A DNA stretch of 64,000 bases, taken from positions 1,305,068-1,369,067 of the forward strand of contig VXAY01001956.1 of assembly GCA_013399855.1 (NCBI GenBank). The letters are read 5' to 3'. Numbering within the stretch: position 1 is the first letter of the stretch; every line of letters starts with the position of its first letter. The notes under the pieces are model-generated. The model had not been told where the DNA came from and searched no databases. It saw only the letters and a program-made list of their open reading frames with translations. The translations under genes and the position numbers were made by a program. Source of the stretch: Oxyruncus cristatus (taxonomy: Eukaryota; Chordata; Aves; Passeriformes; Cotingidae). Below are positions 12,749-26,365 of this stretch, piece after piece.

Positions 12749-15700
12749 GTATTTTTCATTTAAAATGTAGGGGGTTTTCTGTTTAAGAAAGTAATTCTGG
12801 TTTCTCTCACGTAGATCAAGCATTTCCAGTCTAGCTGACAGATCTGCCCCTTGCCTTCTGGCACTAGCTGGATAAACACTTAATGGTATTAATTGACTTT
12901 TTTTCAGTTGTCTCTTCCCCAGACTCTGGGGATGGAATCTGCAGAGGAAAAACGTTTTTAAAGGATCCCTCTGTGAAGCTTCCTAGACCTTATTCAATTA
13001 AATGAATAGCACTGACAGCAATTATAAAAGCCCTCAGAAATCTGAAACCAAATATTCTTCTCCCTGGTACATACAGAAATCATGCTGATAAGAGTCTTCC
13101 CTCTGAACTGGAGGGGAAAGGGAAAAAATAATAGAGTTTTGGGGGCAAAAAATTATAAAGTCTTAAAGGCTGGGAAAAGGACCATAAAACCATTCCTGAA
13201 TTTGCCTTCAGGATACTCTCTCCACTGCATAAGCTACTCTTTAATTTCTCTCGGTATGATTAATAGACACTTTTGGGTTGCTCCCCTACATTAAGTGGGT
13301 TGACACAAGTGGGATGGTGCCATGAGGTTGGTGATGCAGAGTCAGTGGTAGGGGGGTGAACTTTGCCATATGTGGGCTGAGGAAGATATCTATCTTATAG
13401 TTATTAAAGCCATTAATATTTTAGAGAACTATACTGTAATACATTCTTAATTTCTATTGTGTAATGGAATGAGAAAAAAGGACTATTGAAAACACATTAT
13501 GCATTGTTCCAAATAATTCCATAATGTTTTTTTCAACAGCTATTATGAGTATTTCCTATAATAGGTTCTATGCTTAGTATTGGGAACACTTAACGCTGCA
13601 ATTACACTAGCTTTAGTGAGTGAATGCTGATATTTTAGAAAGCATGTTTTGTAGAAACAAGGTTTTTTGACCAGTAAGTCACTGGGAGTAAAAGCTAAGT
13701 TTTGCTCTCTGAAAGGTATTCTGATTAATTTGATGGAAGATTTGTAAATCTACTTATAAACAAAAAACCCCAAACATTTCTGTTTCCTGTGAGGATCTAC
13801 TGTGATCCCTCTAGTTTAAGAACTTGATGACTTTTTGTGCTTTCCAGGATAGCGGAGTGTGTGGTACTCTTGACAAGAATGGACAATTAGATATCATCAA
13901 AAAGCTTGGTTTTGAGAATTAAATAGCTACAGTCACTAGCCTGCTAAAGCACATATTTCTCAAACACCTCCTCTTTGCTGACTCCTGTTTAGGACAATTG
14001 CATCATTGGGCAGACTCATGCTCTCAATAACAATATTGTGAATGTGGATGTGTTGACTCCATGCCTTGATGCCAGGAGAAGCTATCCAATCAGAGGACAC
14101 CTTTCCTCTCTTCCAACTGATATAAAAGAGTAGGAACATGCTAGTGCTAATGCTTCCCACGGGATTCAGACGATAGAAACTTCACAGATGTTAGAGAAGG
14201 AGAGGGATTCAGTGATGGGTTAAAAAAAGTTATAAAAATCCCTGTTTTTGAAAGCCTGAGCCTCAGTTACGACTACAATACACTAGAGAATTGGAGAGGT
14301 GATTGTCTTGCTAACATTGCTAATACAACCACAATGAGCCCACAGAATGATACAACATGGCTATTTTTCACAAAACTCTTTTGAAAGGACAAAAATAAAA
14401 AGCCTTTTTGTTTAAAAATGGCGCTAAAGAAATCTAACTTGACAAAATCAGAACCAGTCATTTTTGCTGAACCGCACTTTAGAGAACAGTCTTACTAACA
14501 CTCCCGAATATTGTGTTAACTTCTGCTTACTACCATAACTAAAGCAAGACATTCTGCCTTGAGAGAGCTGCACATGCCATCAACACAGCAGGTCAAATTC
14601 ACCTCTGAGAGAAATGTACCTGTTGAGCCCAACATCACAGGGGCGATAAAGGTGAAGGTATTTCTGCGATAGCTGTGAATTCTCATGTTTACTGTTAAAA
14701 GGAATCCCCATCTTCAGGGAAAAAAAAATGGAAGCGCATAAAGGATTTGAATGTTCTAGAAGAAATGTTGTGATTTTGTTTGTGATAACACTAAAATACC
14801 TAGACTTTAATATTTTCCTTAATGAAAAATTCTGTGGGAAAGCATACTACATCATTACCAAATAGCAGGGAACATCAATGCACTTGATTACATTTACAAT
14901 CCAATTTCAAGCTATTCAGGAAAAAATTGCCTCATAATTTATAGCGACATGTCTTTATTTCTCTGTCATCCATTAGTCTTATAATACATAGAAATTACGG
15001 TTGTAGCACCATTTATGAGCAGTTACATTTCACACACACTTTTCATTGTTTTTGTCACTACTGAGTTTGAGCCTTATCAAACTGTACCATGCAGAAATTT
15101 ACATACATAAAAAATTACTTCAAAAGCAGATTTTTCTCCTAGATGTACAGTTCATTAGCTCAATTTCTCTCTGTGACAGGAGCTTGAGATTTAGCTCCCT
15201 GATCCATATTTATATGAATGTAAATTTTAGAGATATGATTCCTATTGTTCCTTGGTTGGCATTTTGGCTGATCAGCTCTTATGAAAACCAGGATTCTTAT
15301 TTTACATCTAAATATGTACACATCTAGGATTATATTGACTATTTTTGAAGCTTTGGACTTAAAATTTATAGTTGTAGCTATTTGGGGGAAAAAATAATTT
15401 GCTTTCCACTTATATCACTTTAGAATGTACTGTATCTATATATCAATAACCCATGAAGCCACCTGAATAATTTACACACTGCACTGTAAGTATCTCAAAC
15501 TGCTGCCTTGTTTCTTACTCTCAGGGACTGAACAATAACATTGAACACTGCTTTAGGTATCCATATGCTGGTTCATTTTCAGCAGATGGCCCCTAATAGA
15601 TTGTTATACTGTTGGTATGGTTACCCAAAGTAAATTTTTGGATCCTGACACATCTTGTCTTCAGACTTATGATCTCTCATATATATTTAGTAGAATACAT

Positions 15701-17219
15701 GTGTATCCTAGGGGAAATCCATCATATAACTTTTTTTTATACACATCAAAAGCTCTAGCTAGATTGAACAAAAACGTCCTGGAAAAGCATAAATATTTAC
15801 AGTCTGAAAACTGACATGGAAAAATATATTACAGCAGAAGCTACAGAAAGAACTATTGGATGATACGAACTATATTCATGCTAATACAGAACCACATCTA
15901 CAAAGGATTAAAGTGAATAAATGAGACATGGCATGTGAGGTTCTGACCTAAACCTTCTGTCAATATAATCTGGAGAACTTGGCTTCATCTATTTTTAAAT
16001 GATTAAGATAATGGGTAACTTTTTTTAAACCTCTAGGACTTTTGTGAGAAAAAATATAGATTGTAATAAATTCTAAATTCCACAGGTAGCTCAAAAAACT
16101 TATAGAAAATTATATAGACAGATTACACTCATTCTATAAACTTTCTCACAGAGGTTGTCAAATGAGAGGTGGAGATAGCAATCAACAGAAACAAGTTGTG
16201 AGGAGAAGGCAGCAACAAAAAAGCTGATAACTGTGCACACTCCAACTGCTTTAATCTCTCCTTCCCCCCAGGGACACTGTGCAATTGCAGGAACTGGCAG
16301 CTTCCCTGCAGCTGGCACCATGCAGGTATAGGAGCACACAGCCAGCTGCTGCCCACCCTGACCTGGGAGATCAGGACCAGAGGCTGCTCAGAGAAATCCA
16401 TGTGCCCTGCTCCCCAGAAAAAGCCTGGATGGTCTTACTCCTTCCATGTGCCTGTTTATGAGACATTAAGTATACAAATTATGGAGATGGATTGGCCAGA
16501 TTTGTGTTAAACATGGAGTGGGAAGGCAATGAGCTAAAATTTTGAGAATTCCTTCTCTGTTTCACTCAGGTAATAAATTTTGTTCTCAGAAACAATAAAA
16601 CAAGAGTGATTTCTGAAAACTATGCTCAGAGAGATTCCTAAAGCATAACAAATAATTCTGTAAAGTAATTATTTTTCTTCATTTGTCACTTAACTCTCTT
16701 ATACATGAGACTATCTTTCTCAAAACTCCTGCTGCCTTTTTCATTATACATTTTTTCTGGTTTAAGTGAAAAAGACTGTAGCAGAAAATTGTCTCTTTTA
16801 TTACACAGTCCTATTTCATGCCCAGAGCATGCTCTGTGTTTGCTCCATGACAGTGGCATTATGCAGAAAAGTAAGGCTGAACTGGGGAATGCACATGGGG
16901 AAAGAAATGGACATTGTAGTGATCCAAGCAAGCTGCAGTTTTTCAGTTATTGACATTTAGCCACAACATAAAACTTTTAATGTTTTCATGAGCCCATTCT
17001 TCATAAAGAAAATGAAAACGAAGAGAATTAAATTATAAAGAGCCGCACACATCAGCAAAAGGAGCCCTTACATCTTTGCACACATCATCAGCTTGAGCTA
17101 GAAGAGTCGCTAGTAGCTATCACGAGCTGTACAACTGCATAACAGGAAGACAAGGTACATATTTTGCCTGTAGGTTTTATAGGTACATAGTAAAAAAAGA
17201 ACAGTAAAATTCTAAAATC

Positions 17220-17780
17220 ATGTGTTCAGATTTTATGCTCTGCCCACACTTCTTGTGCAACCATTTTCGCCAGTCCTAATTTCACCTTTTTTCTTGCCTC
17301 TTACTCCTTTCTCATTCCTACGTTCCTTTCCCAGTCTATGTCCCTACTTTTCAGGCCTGCCATTCTGCCTCTAAACTTCAATTGTAATCTAATTTTAAAT
17401 CAAACCTCGTCCCTCAACTGGTTTGCCACTTAAATACCAAACGCAGGCTCTACTTTCCATCATACTCAGCTTTCTTTATCAGTTCTTACAGCCCTTTCTG
17501 TCTTTGTTGGTTTAGTTTAATTTAGTTTAATTTTAGGGGAATTTTAATCCAAATTCAGTCTCCCTCTTCAACATTTTCTCACAGTATCCAGTTCCAAGTT
17601 TTTCCCTATCCTTTTTATATGGACAGGTTTCCCTGTTGAAGCTCTTAGCAGCAAACTTGATTTTTCATCTTTAGCCTCTTTCCTGCTCCCAACCTCGTGG
17701 CCCTACAGTTCCCTAGCAGTGCCAGCCTCCCATCCTAGTGTCAACAACCCAGTCTGTACAGTCTCCTACCCATCTTTGTT
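17220..17780. other. Pyrimidine-rich block of unknown origin
   Basis: For over 500 bp the plus strand is dominated by C and T (purines on the gene strand) and is slightly GC-richer than its flanks. It also contains a small TTTAG/TTTAA duplication near 17508-17535. Minus-strand reading gives short stop-interrupted segments only. I do not recognise it as CR1, SINE or a gene. Confidence 0.35.
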
Positions 17781-20700
17781 ATGCATGAAGACCATAGCTC
17801 TCTTCAGTAGTCTTTTAAGGACCTAGGAGGCCAAATATATGAAAATAAGTTTGCCAGATGGCAGCCTGACCTGCTTAGCAAAGTCAGGTTAGATTGATAA
17901 GTAATTTTTCTCCATTGTGGTTGCTTTCTTGCCCTGTGATAGTACCAATACAGAGAAAAGCTTATGAATTATCATGAAGGAGTAGAATAATGTTGGCAAA
18001 ACTATAGCAGCACAGGCCTCAAGAAAAGATGCTGTTATATATCCCTTGTGTAACTATATTCTGTATTTATCTTGTAACAACTTTTGTCAGCATAAAGACA
18101 TGTGCCATCAGAAGTCTTCAGGGGTAGTAATAACTGAGTACAAGGATAATATTTTCAGTGAAAATTAAACATAAAAAATCCACCCTCTGATGCCACAGTT
18201 AAAGAATTAAGTCCAAATAGACAAAGCCAGAATGTACTATGTTAAGGGTAAGACAAGCATATCATAACAAAGTCAACCGAAATGTATTGTACTTTCAAAT
18301 AGGAACTGTGACAAAGCAATTTTGTGACCCAGACCATCTTCGTGCTCTATTGTAGCCATCTAAAAATGGTCAAATGCTTGTCTTTGTAGGAGCAGAATAT
18401 ATAAAACTTATGGAGGCTTTAAATACCACAACTTTGAATTTCTTACTATTCTGATATTTATCAAAAGTGGATGGGCTTTATTTGGCATGCAGGAGTTGTG
18501 CAGAAGCAGTCATTATGCAGGACTGCTTTAACACCCCCAAAGCCCCAAGATAGTTCAGTTCCCATCAAAACAGACAGCTTCTTATCCTTCTAAATTTTAT
18601 CAGAAGGGCTGGCTTCTTCAAATGGTTCAGCTAGCTAAAGCTTCCTCAGGACATCATGTGCTCTCCTGCCACTGATATTCTCCTCTCTCTCCTCTCATCT
18701 GCTGCCAGCCCTCCGACTGCTGAGGGGAACATAAAAGCAGTTCCCACCTCTCACTGAAGAAAACATTCTTCTGCCCAAAACAACAGAAAGGGGACATATC
18801 AAAACAAGCATTGCACCTCTATTATAACTGTTACAGTTATTTTCAATACTAATTCTATTCTACTTTCCATTATCTCTACTAATCTCTTCAAAACTAAAAA
18901 ATAATGTATTTCCCCCTACCGATTTTGTAATTTCCATTTGACAAAATCGATTCCCTTGCACCCCTCTGTTTCTGTTCCAGCTAAAATTAATGAATTTTTA
19001 ATTTGCTTCCTTTAAGCCCTAGCAAGATCAAACATGGTAACCAAGCTCTGGGAATTTTGCAAAATTTGTTCGTTAGTAGTCTGATAGCAGAAGGAGTGTA
19101 CTCGTAATTTTTTTGTTTATTATTTTCCAATAATAGAGGAGTGGATGTATAAATGGGGGAAAATAAAAGAGATTTTTGAAAGCTTTATAAACAACAGTCA
19201 ATAAAAATCTTCAACTAATTCAAGACACTCTAAATCCTTTAGTTCCACTCTCTGCTACACTAAAGTGGAGCCACAGTGTGTTTTTATTATTTAAAAATCT
19301 GTATACTTTCTCACAATGAGACAGAAATCCACTCATCGTTTCATAAAGCCATGTTGTACACTTCAGATAAGTGTCCAATAAATGTACGGAAGCAAGCTTG
19401 CCCTATCTGATGAAGATAAATAGATTTACTCATCATATTCTTCTCTCCCTTACTTAATACCCACTTTCATGATATCAATTAACCAATATTTTCAAAAGCT
19501 GAACAGAGATTCTTCCACGTTGTGAAGAAATTTCACTGTTGGGAAAAGTTTTCCTGATGAAAATATTGAGGAAGACAGGCAAAAGTGGTGTGCCTAAATG
19601 TTATATGGATTTTCCTGTCATACTTATATACAAGTAGTAACTGAAGCGATCAGAAATGAATAGGATCCAGAGTACTTAAATAATTTTGGAGCTTTGTACT
19701 CCTCTGATTGTAACACCAGTCTGCTCTGTCACGGCACAGCTAATTCAAAAAACATTAATGTGCTTTTTCATGCAGCACTTCTTTTGTTTATTTGTCAGTA
19801 TAGATATCGTTCGTGAAAATTTCTATTGTCTGTGCATTCATAGATAGAAAATACTTTATCTGTAAATAATATCTGCAGAAAATGGAAATGTCATTCTTGT
19901 AAGACAAAAGTAAAGAGTGCCACATTTTTCAGTCGAGTCCTAAACCCAGTTTTATCTATCCTGGCAAATCAAAGACAGAAAAATGTATGACTAGTAAACA
20001 TTTATCCTGGATAGCTAATTTGTTTTACATTAAGAAAACTGTTGTCTTCTATGATTCATGCTTGTGTTTTGGAGTGTGATATCCAAATAAAGCATTCTTT
20101 AAACCTTACAGAACAAAATGCATTATTTATTTAATTCCAGAATGTTGAATAGGGTGCCCTAATAGCCTTGAATTTCCAGTATCACTCAGAGCAAAGCAGC
20201 TCATTGGTCAGCATCCAGATATCTGAAAGTTTATCTCCCTTATACTGGTCGGTATCTTTTTAACTGATCTTAAATAATTTTTAACATCCAGCTGTGCATA
20301 AACAATTGTGATTTGCAGTTGTTGATGGGCCCATTGATTCATTCTTATTTGAAATGTATGTATTGTGAAAATCATAAAATTCTGAGGATAATAAAGGTTA
20401 TTAAGTAAATGCTTTTATATGTTAGACTGTCAGTATCTTGTGGAAATTCACTGATTTACAAAGACTTGTACCAACATAGCTCAAAACATATTTGCAATAT
20501 AAAATTTAATTTTTCAGGAAGGTAAAATACTGGCTCATCTTTGGTTAAAGAACTTTAATATAAGAAGTGTAAGATTCTTGACAAATATATATAGAAGACT
20601 CCAGTAGCATAAAGTGATATATTGCAGTGGGCTATTTGCACAGGTGCAGAAGGGGTGGTTTCTAATTCTTTCCATCCAGAGTATCTAGTTTCTGGTACAA

Positions 20701-21903
20701 AAATTTTTTATCATTTTATGGGTTTTTTAACATATTTTGTATTTATTCTTCATTATTTTTTACAATGAATGATATTTGGAATTGAATTAACAAACATTTA
20801 AGCAAAACTGACAGGACAGAATAGTAGGGGGAAGTACTAGGTGTTTGTGTTGTTAGGGTGCCAGTGCTAGACACAGTTCCAGATGTAATTCCTTAATAAC
20901 CTCAGACTTAAATCCTCTTAGAAACTGAGTTAACTCTCCCTGCCTATCTAAAGTCCAAGCTTTTTAAGGAAATGATGTATCTCATTGTGACAGACTCCCT
21001 ACACACTGTAATTGTGGAAAAAAATAACACAGTACTAATAAAAAAAAATTAGTAATAGAGCTCTTCTCTGACCACACATAGAGGGAAACAAAAAGAGAAA
21101 TCTGACGAGGTTTTGGAATATTGTTCTACTTATTTTGGCTGCAAATGACTCTTTAGTACTTTTTAGAATAAATATATTCAGATGCACATAGGAACTGAAT
21201 TTGGCACTACTCTATAATACTACTAATTTTGTTTCTCTGTTTCATGCACATTTCTCTTAATGCTTTTTCTATCAAAATAATTTCTATCCACTGTTTTCCC
21301 AATTTTTAAATAAAACCATTTGATTAAAAGTACTTCAAGTGTGAAAAGAAGCTCCATGGGAAAAATATCAAATGAACAATACATACATGAAGTGCTGTAC
21401 TACTCCTGAGCTGAGCCCAATTGTTTGCAGAAAATGTGTTGCACCAAAAATGACAGAGACAGTTGTAATATAATTCTGATCAGTCTCAGAGTAAACTTGT
21501 GGAATTTCAATCAAAATTAGAAATAGAAAGCTGTTTAAACAGCATTTCTCTTGACTTCTCCAACTAATTCATGAGAAAGCTGGGTGTAATATTTGTATCT
21601 AAACCAGACATAATGAGAAAACATTTCATAACAGCTGTGAATCTACCAGAAGGAGCCCTCTAGATGCTGAAACAACATACTGAGTGAGAGTGGGGATTCG
21701 AATTCACTTTGATATTTTATAATCATCTCCACTGCCCACCTCTCATTATAAAGACTGAAGAGCTGATGCTTGACTCCAACTCTCAGAGACTGAAAAGGAG
21801 ATCAAGAAAGCCCCCAACATTAAACCATTCAGGAACTTTGAATGTGGCACATGAACAGAGCCAGCACGGCTGTTGTCATCTGGGAAAGGTAGCAAAACAA
21901 TTA

Positions 21904-22059
<156 letters not shown>

Positions 22060-22800
22060 CTAAAAATGTATATACATAAATAAAGGCAAAGTCATTTAAT
22101 TTTCAATACACAATGTGGATATCACAATTTCAGCCAACTTGTTTCTCAAGGCCTCGAGAAAAAAATATTCAAAGAACTTCACAAAAATGCTGATATTTCA
22201 GAATTTCTCTTTGCTTACTTGCTTTTTTTAACTCCTCCCCCCATTCCCTCTCCAACTAAAACAAATCTGGATGCTGAATTAACCATCTCTTTCATATATA
22301 AAATCACAAATCTCTTACAATATTCGGCATTTTTGTTCACTTTTATTGTGTTCTGTGCAGATAGAGGAAAGAACTAGTGGAGGAACTCAAGAGACAGACT
22401 ATAAACAGAACTCAGCGAGCTAATATTAACAGTAACATTTTGATCAGAAATGAACAGAGAAATAGAGATGTTATTCAGACTAAATAAGATAAAATTGTAC
22501 TATGTGAGGTATGCATCACTCAATGAAAACCCTGAGCATTCTGGAAAGATAAGAAAACAGGAATATAGTCTTGGTAGGCAGGCCTTGGGGACAAGACCTG
22601 AATGAATACCTGCAAATGGGGCCTAAGAAAAAGAAGATGGTGAGTTTGCACAGAGTGATGGAGTAACAGGACCCTGAGCTGGCCACAACTATGACATAGA
22701 CCTATCTAGACATTTTCCTCATGGAGATCTTCCCAGAGAAAACCAGAAAATTTTAAAACTAAAATAGAACCGATTTATTTAGTGTAAAAAGCAGAATAAG

Positions 22801-22827
22801 TTTTGTTTTGTTTTGTTTTGTTTTTTT
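22801..22827 (+). repeat. (TTTTG)4 followed by T7
   Basis: Four perfect TTTTG units at 22801-22820 are followed by a T run. It is a simple intronic pentanucleotide repeat. Confidence 0.9.
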
Positions 22828-23910
22828 AATAGAAAAACTTCAAATTGATCAAGAAGGACAGAACACAAGTTACAAAAGCTTTTTTCTGCAATTTCCCACC
22901 TGCCCATAGCCTCTTGTACATAGCAAGGCCCTTGCTTTCAGACTTGCTTTGAGCTATGACAGTGACTCTCAGAGTCGTAGTAAGTTCTGCACAACCCTCT
23001 CTAATTCCTTGGAAGTTTCTCTTTTCATTACCTATAGGTTTGGCTGCTTGAAAGCTACTCTTCCCTCAACAGGCCATCTTCTTCCCCAAAGACGGATCAG
23101 ACACTACAGAGCAGAGCAGGTAGAAGACCATGCAACAGGCACAGCATGGAGCTGGAAGCCAATAGCTGAGAAATTGCAAGGAGGAGGAACAATCTCATCC
23201 TCTTTCTAGAGACTCCACATGGACCAGCTGTCAAAAAGGGGAGACTGCACAGAAGCGAAGAAAGAGGTGGAAAAAAAAAAAGGTGCTGTCCATTGCAGAT
23301 GAAAAAAATGGGGGAGAGACAACGATAAAGACAGGGAAGGGAAAGCTACAAAAAGGGAAAGCCAGACTTCTTTAGGCCACATTGATCATGCATCTTTGGC
23401 CAGTGCTGTTTTTTGATATAAACCCAATCTGATTTAGAGAAACCAGCACATTCTGAGAAAGTATTTGGAAAATAACCTTTAGATGACCTAAAAGCAACGT
23501 TTTTCATTGTAAACCAGGCTAGTTTCACATCTAACATCTGGAGAGTTTGGGATTTTTAATTTGTAACTTCAAGATATGCATATGATGAGAAACCGGGTGT
23601 TCTAGTAAGATGAAAAACTTGGCACCTAAGATATACATGAGTAATAATCTGAATGCTTCATTTCTAAATACACGCTATCTAGTTTTTGCCTTTCAAAACT
23701 TTTTCAGAATTTCCATTTTTGTATTCAAAACATGGGGTTTTTTTTTCCTCCCAAAATTTTTTGTGGAAAAGAAATTCTGAGATTTCGTAAGTATTAGTGA
23801 TTGGGCAGCAAAGCAGGAAAGAAAAGATATGAAAAAATATTAAATATTCAAAAATATTGATAAAGTAATAGGAGACATAAAATTACTGTAGTTCCTTACA
23901 ATAAACTAAC

Positions 23911-23928
23911 AAATAAATAAATAAATAA
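23911..23928 (+). repeat. (AAAT)n microsatellite
   Basis: About four and a half tandem AAAT units. Confidence 0.85.
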
Positions 23929-25181
23929 GGCACATCTGGTCTATAGTGGTTGGGATTATGCATAGAACACTGTTTAGATATATATTAACATCTTAGTGCC
24001 AACTAGTGTTGTGGTTTATCTTTCGCATTGCTCATACTGACCCTGAATGTAGAGTTCACTTACTGCTGGTTAATCTAGCTATTAATAAAACTGATAAACC
24101 AACTGCAATTAGATTCAAACCCCATGAGTTTTGCCACTTTGTGACATTCTTGAATGTGATATTGAAAAAGAAACCCCTAACCAGAAAAAAAAAAAAAATT
24201 GACATTTAGGTCAGCAATGTATTATTTTTACCTTAAATATTTCTCAAGTCTTTGCTCATTATCCACTGTCATACATTAGGTTTCAGTAAAACCACCGTTA
24301 GATCAACTCTGAGCGATTTAATGAATATGCTTCATATCGATATGTTCATCTTAGCCAGTTACATCTTTTTTTGACTTCACATCAATAACCATACTTAGCA
24401 TTCAATCTTTTTGTTGCTATTAATAAGTATTCAGCTCTTTTGTGTACAGTTTAGTGATATATTTGGCAAACAGATACATGGTATTTTTTGTGTCTCTAAT
24501 AAGACTCTGTTTTGTTCTCACTGAAACAGTAATCGTCTCTTGGGAATAGTAATAAATTCAATTATGCTCATAATATGTTTCTAACCCATTATTCAGAAAA
24601 ATGTTATTTCTAGAATATTTAATTCAAAAAGTTTTAGGTATTCCTTATCTGGATTGTGCATATTAGAATAACATAACCACTGTCTGTTTTGGAAACATTC
24701 TAGCTGAAACATATGAGGAGATTTTGTCAAAATGAGATCACTGTTGCTAAGAAGGAGATGGTAAGTTTCATATGAAAATAAATTTTTAATTTTGAGGAAA
24801 ATTACTTCGAATTTTTCTGTTATAATTCATTAATGCAGCTGGCAAAATGAAAAATTTAAAAAACAGCAGAAGTCTCTAAAATTCATATATCTGCTCATTT
24901 ATATTACTAAATGTATTATACCTCCAAATCCCACTCATTTGAAAGAACATGATAAAAATAACACCAATAATTGTAGAGCATGACCATTATGTTATAGAAT
25001 TGATCAGTAATTCTCTCTTGTTGCAAGTTTATAATGTTGACATTGTGTTTTGACAGAAGAAGCTGAAGAAGATCATCCTTCACCCAGTACCCATCAAATG
25101 AGCAGGAAAGACATCTCTTAGTGGACAAGAACTTGCATTCAAATATGTATTCCAAACTAGACACAAAACCTAAAAACATTC

Positions 25182-25195
25182 TTTTTTTTTTTTTA
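25182..25195 (+). repeat. Poly(T) tract
   Basis: An uninterrupted intronic T run of 14 bases. Confidence 0.9.
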
Positions 25196-25751
25196 TTAAA
25201 TGGTTACATCATTACAAAATTCTTCATGCTTTCAATTAATTTTAGGATATACTGAATAATTGAATATATCCTACAAATATTTTGTTCTCTATAATTCAAA
25301 CACAATGCAGAAGTGTCAAAAGAAATTATATTATTTGGTATACAACAATCAAGCACACTTAAACAGATAGTAAAATGCAATCTCCTAGTTCTCTTTCCTT
25401 TATACTTACTACACTATTTTGGTTTAGGGTCTGTATTTAAACATACCATGTAGGAATTTGTGCTTTTTATAAATTACTTGATAGAAGCTCTTACAGGTGC
25501 CTTGCTTGTGTTAAAAAAACTAGAAATCATTTATCTGGTGAACAACACTGTTGACAACCACCAAACACTGAAAGTGTCTCCATAAAGAAACAGACCTTTC
25601 TGGGTAATTTTTTTGAATGGGAAAGTGAAAGAGCTTGATTCTTTAAGAACTCCGTCTTCAGCTAGTAGAACATTTAAATTACATTTCTGTAGTGGACTCA
25701 CATTTAAAATTCTTGAAATATTTTTTTACCATCTCAAAATGTTAATGTGTG

Positions 25752-25890
25752 TGGGGTGTTTTTTTAATTAGTTTTTTTTTGTTGGTTGGTTGGTTCGTTG
25801 GTTTTGGGGGTTTTGGTTGCTTGGTTTTTTTTGGGGGGAGGGTGTTTGGTTTGGGTTTCTTTTGGTGTTTGGTTTGCTTTTCTTTTTTAA
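25752..25890 (+). repeat. G/T-only low-complexity block with GGTT units
   Basis: Nearly 140 bp composed almost entirely of G and T on the plus strand. It includes GTTGGTTGGTTGG units and longer runs (GGGGG, GGGGGG, GGG). On the gene strand it is C/A-rich. A plus-strand open frame runs through it but is compositionally absurd (Phe, Gly, Val, Leu only) and is not a gene. Confidence 0.85.
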
Positions 25891-26338
25891 TAAAAACTTG
25901 CAAATCTTTCTTTTGTAAGACGACACTCCAGACACTCTTCAGCTGAATATATGAGACTCAGACTGATTAATTTAGGGAATTTCAATAATTAGCCAGTTCT
26001 ACACACACCCTGGGTGGAAGCTGCAGTGCCCACAGGGTTAGGCTGCAGCTGAACATTACTGCTGAGCATCTTGGAAGCATCTCATACTAGACTCAGGTAC
26101 TTAAAAGGGACAAATGTGAGAATAAACCATGCAGTGGGTTTAGGCCTGGAGAGCACAATTATGTTTAAGAGGACAATTCTGTTGATTCCTATGGACTACT
26201 CATTAATTGAAAATTAGGCACCTTCTATTTTTCTTGGCAAACCAGAGATGTAAATGACAATTATGATGAACAAAAATGTGTCATCTCAACAAATTTTCAC
26301 TGGGTTGTGATCCTGCTTCTATTAACCATGGCAAAATT

Positions 26339-26365
26339 GCTTGTGCAGGTCTGCACAAGCAGACC
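26339..26365. repeat. Near-perfect palindrome with an overlapping second inverted repeat
   Basis: GCTTGTGCAG at 26339-26348 is followed by GT and then its exact inverse CTGCACAAGC at 26351-26360. GGTCTG at 26348-26353 is also the inverse of CAGACC at 26360-26365. The two hairpins share bases and cannot form together. Confidence 0.85.

Noticed and set aside
16260..16430. A candidate exon with a CCCCCCAG acceptor-like start and GC-rich sequence
   Set aside because: No convincing donor, open in several frames on both strands, and no recognised protein similarity.
25749..25946. 65-codon Phe/Gly/Val-rich plus-strand frame
   Set aside because: It is a translation of the G/T low-complexity block.
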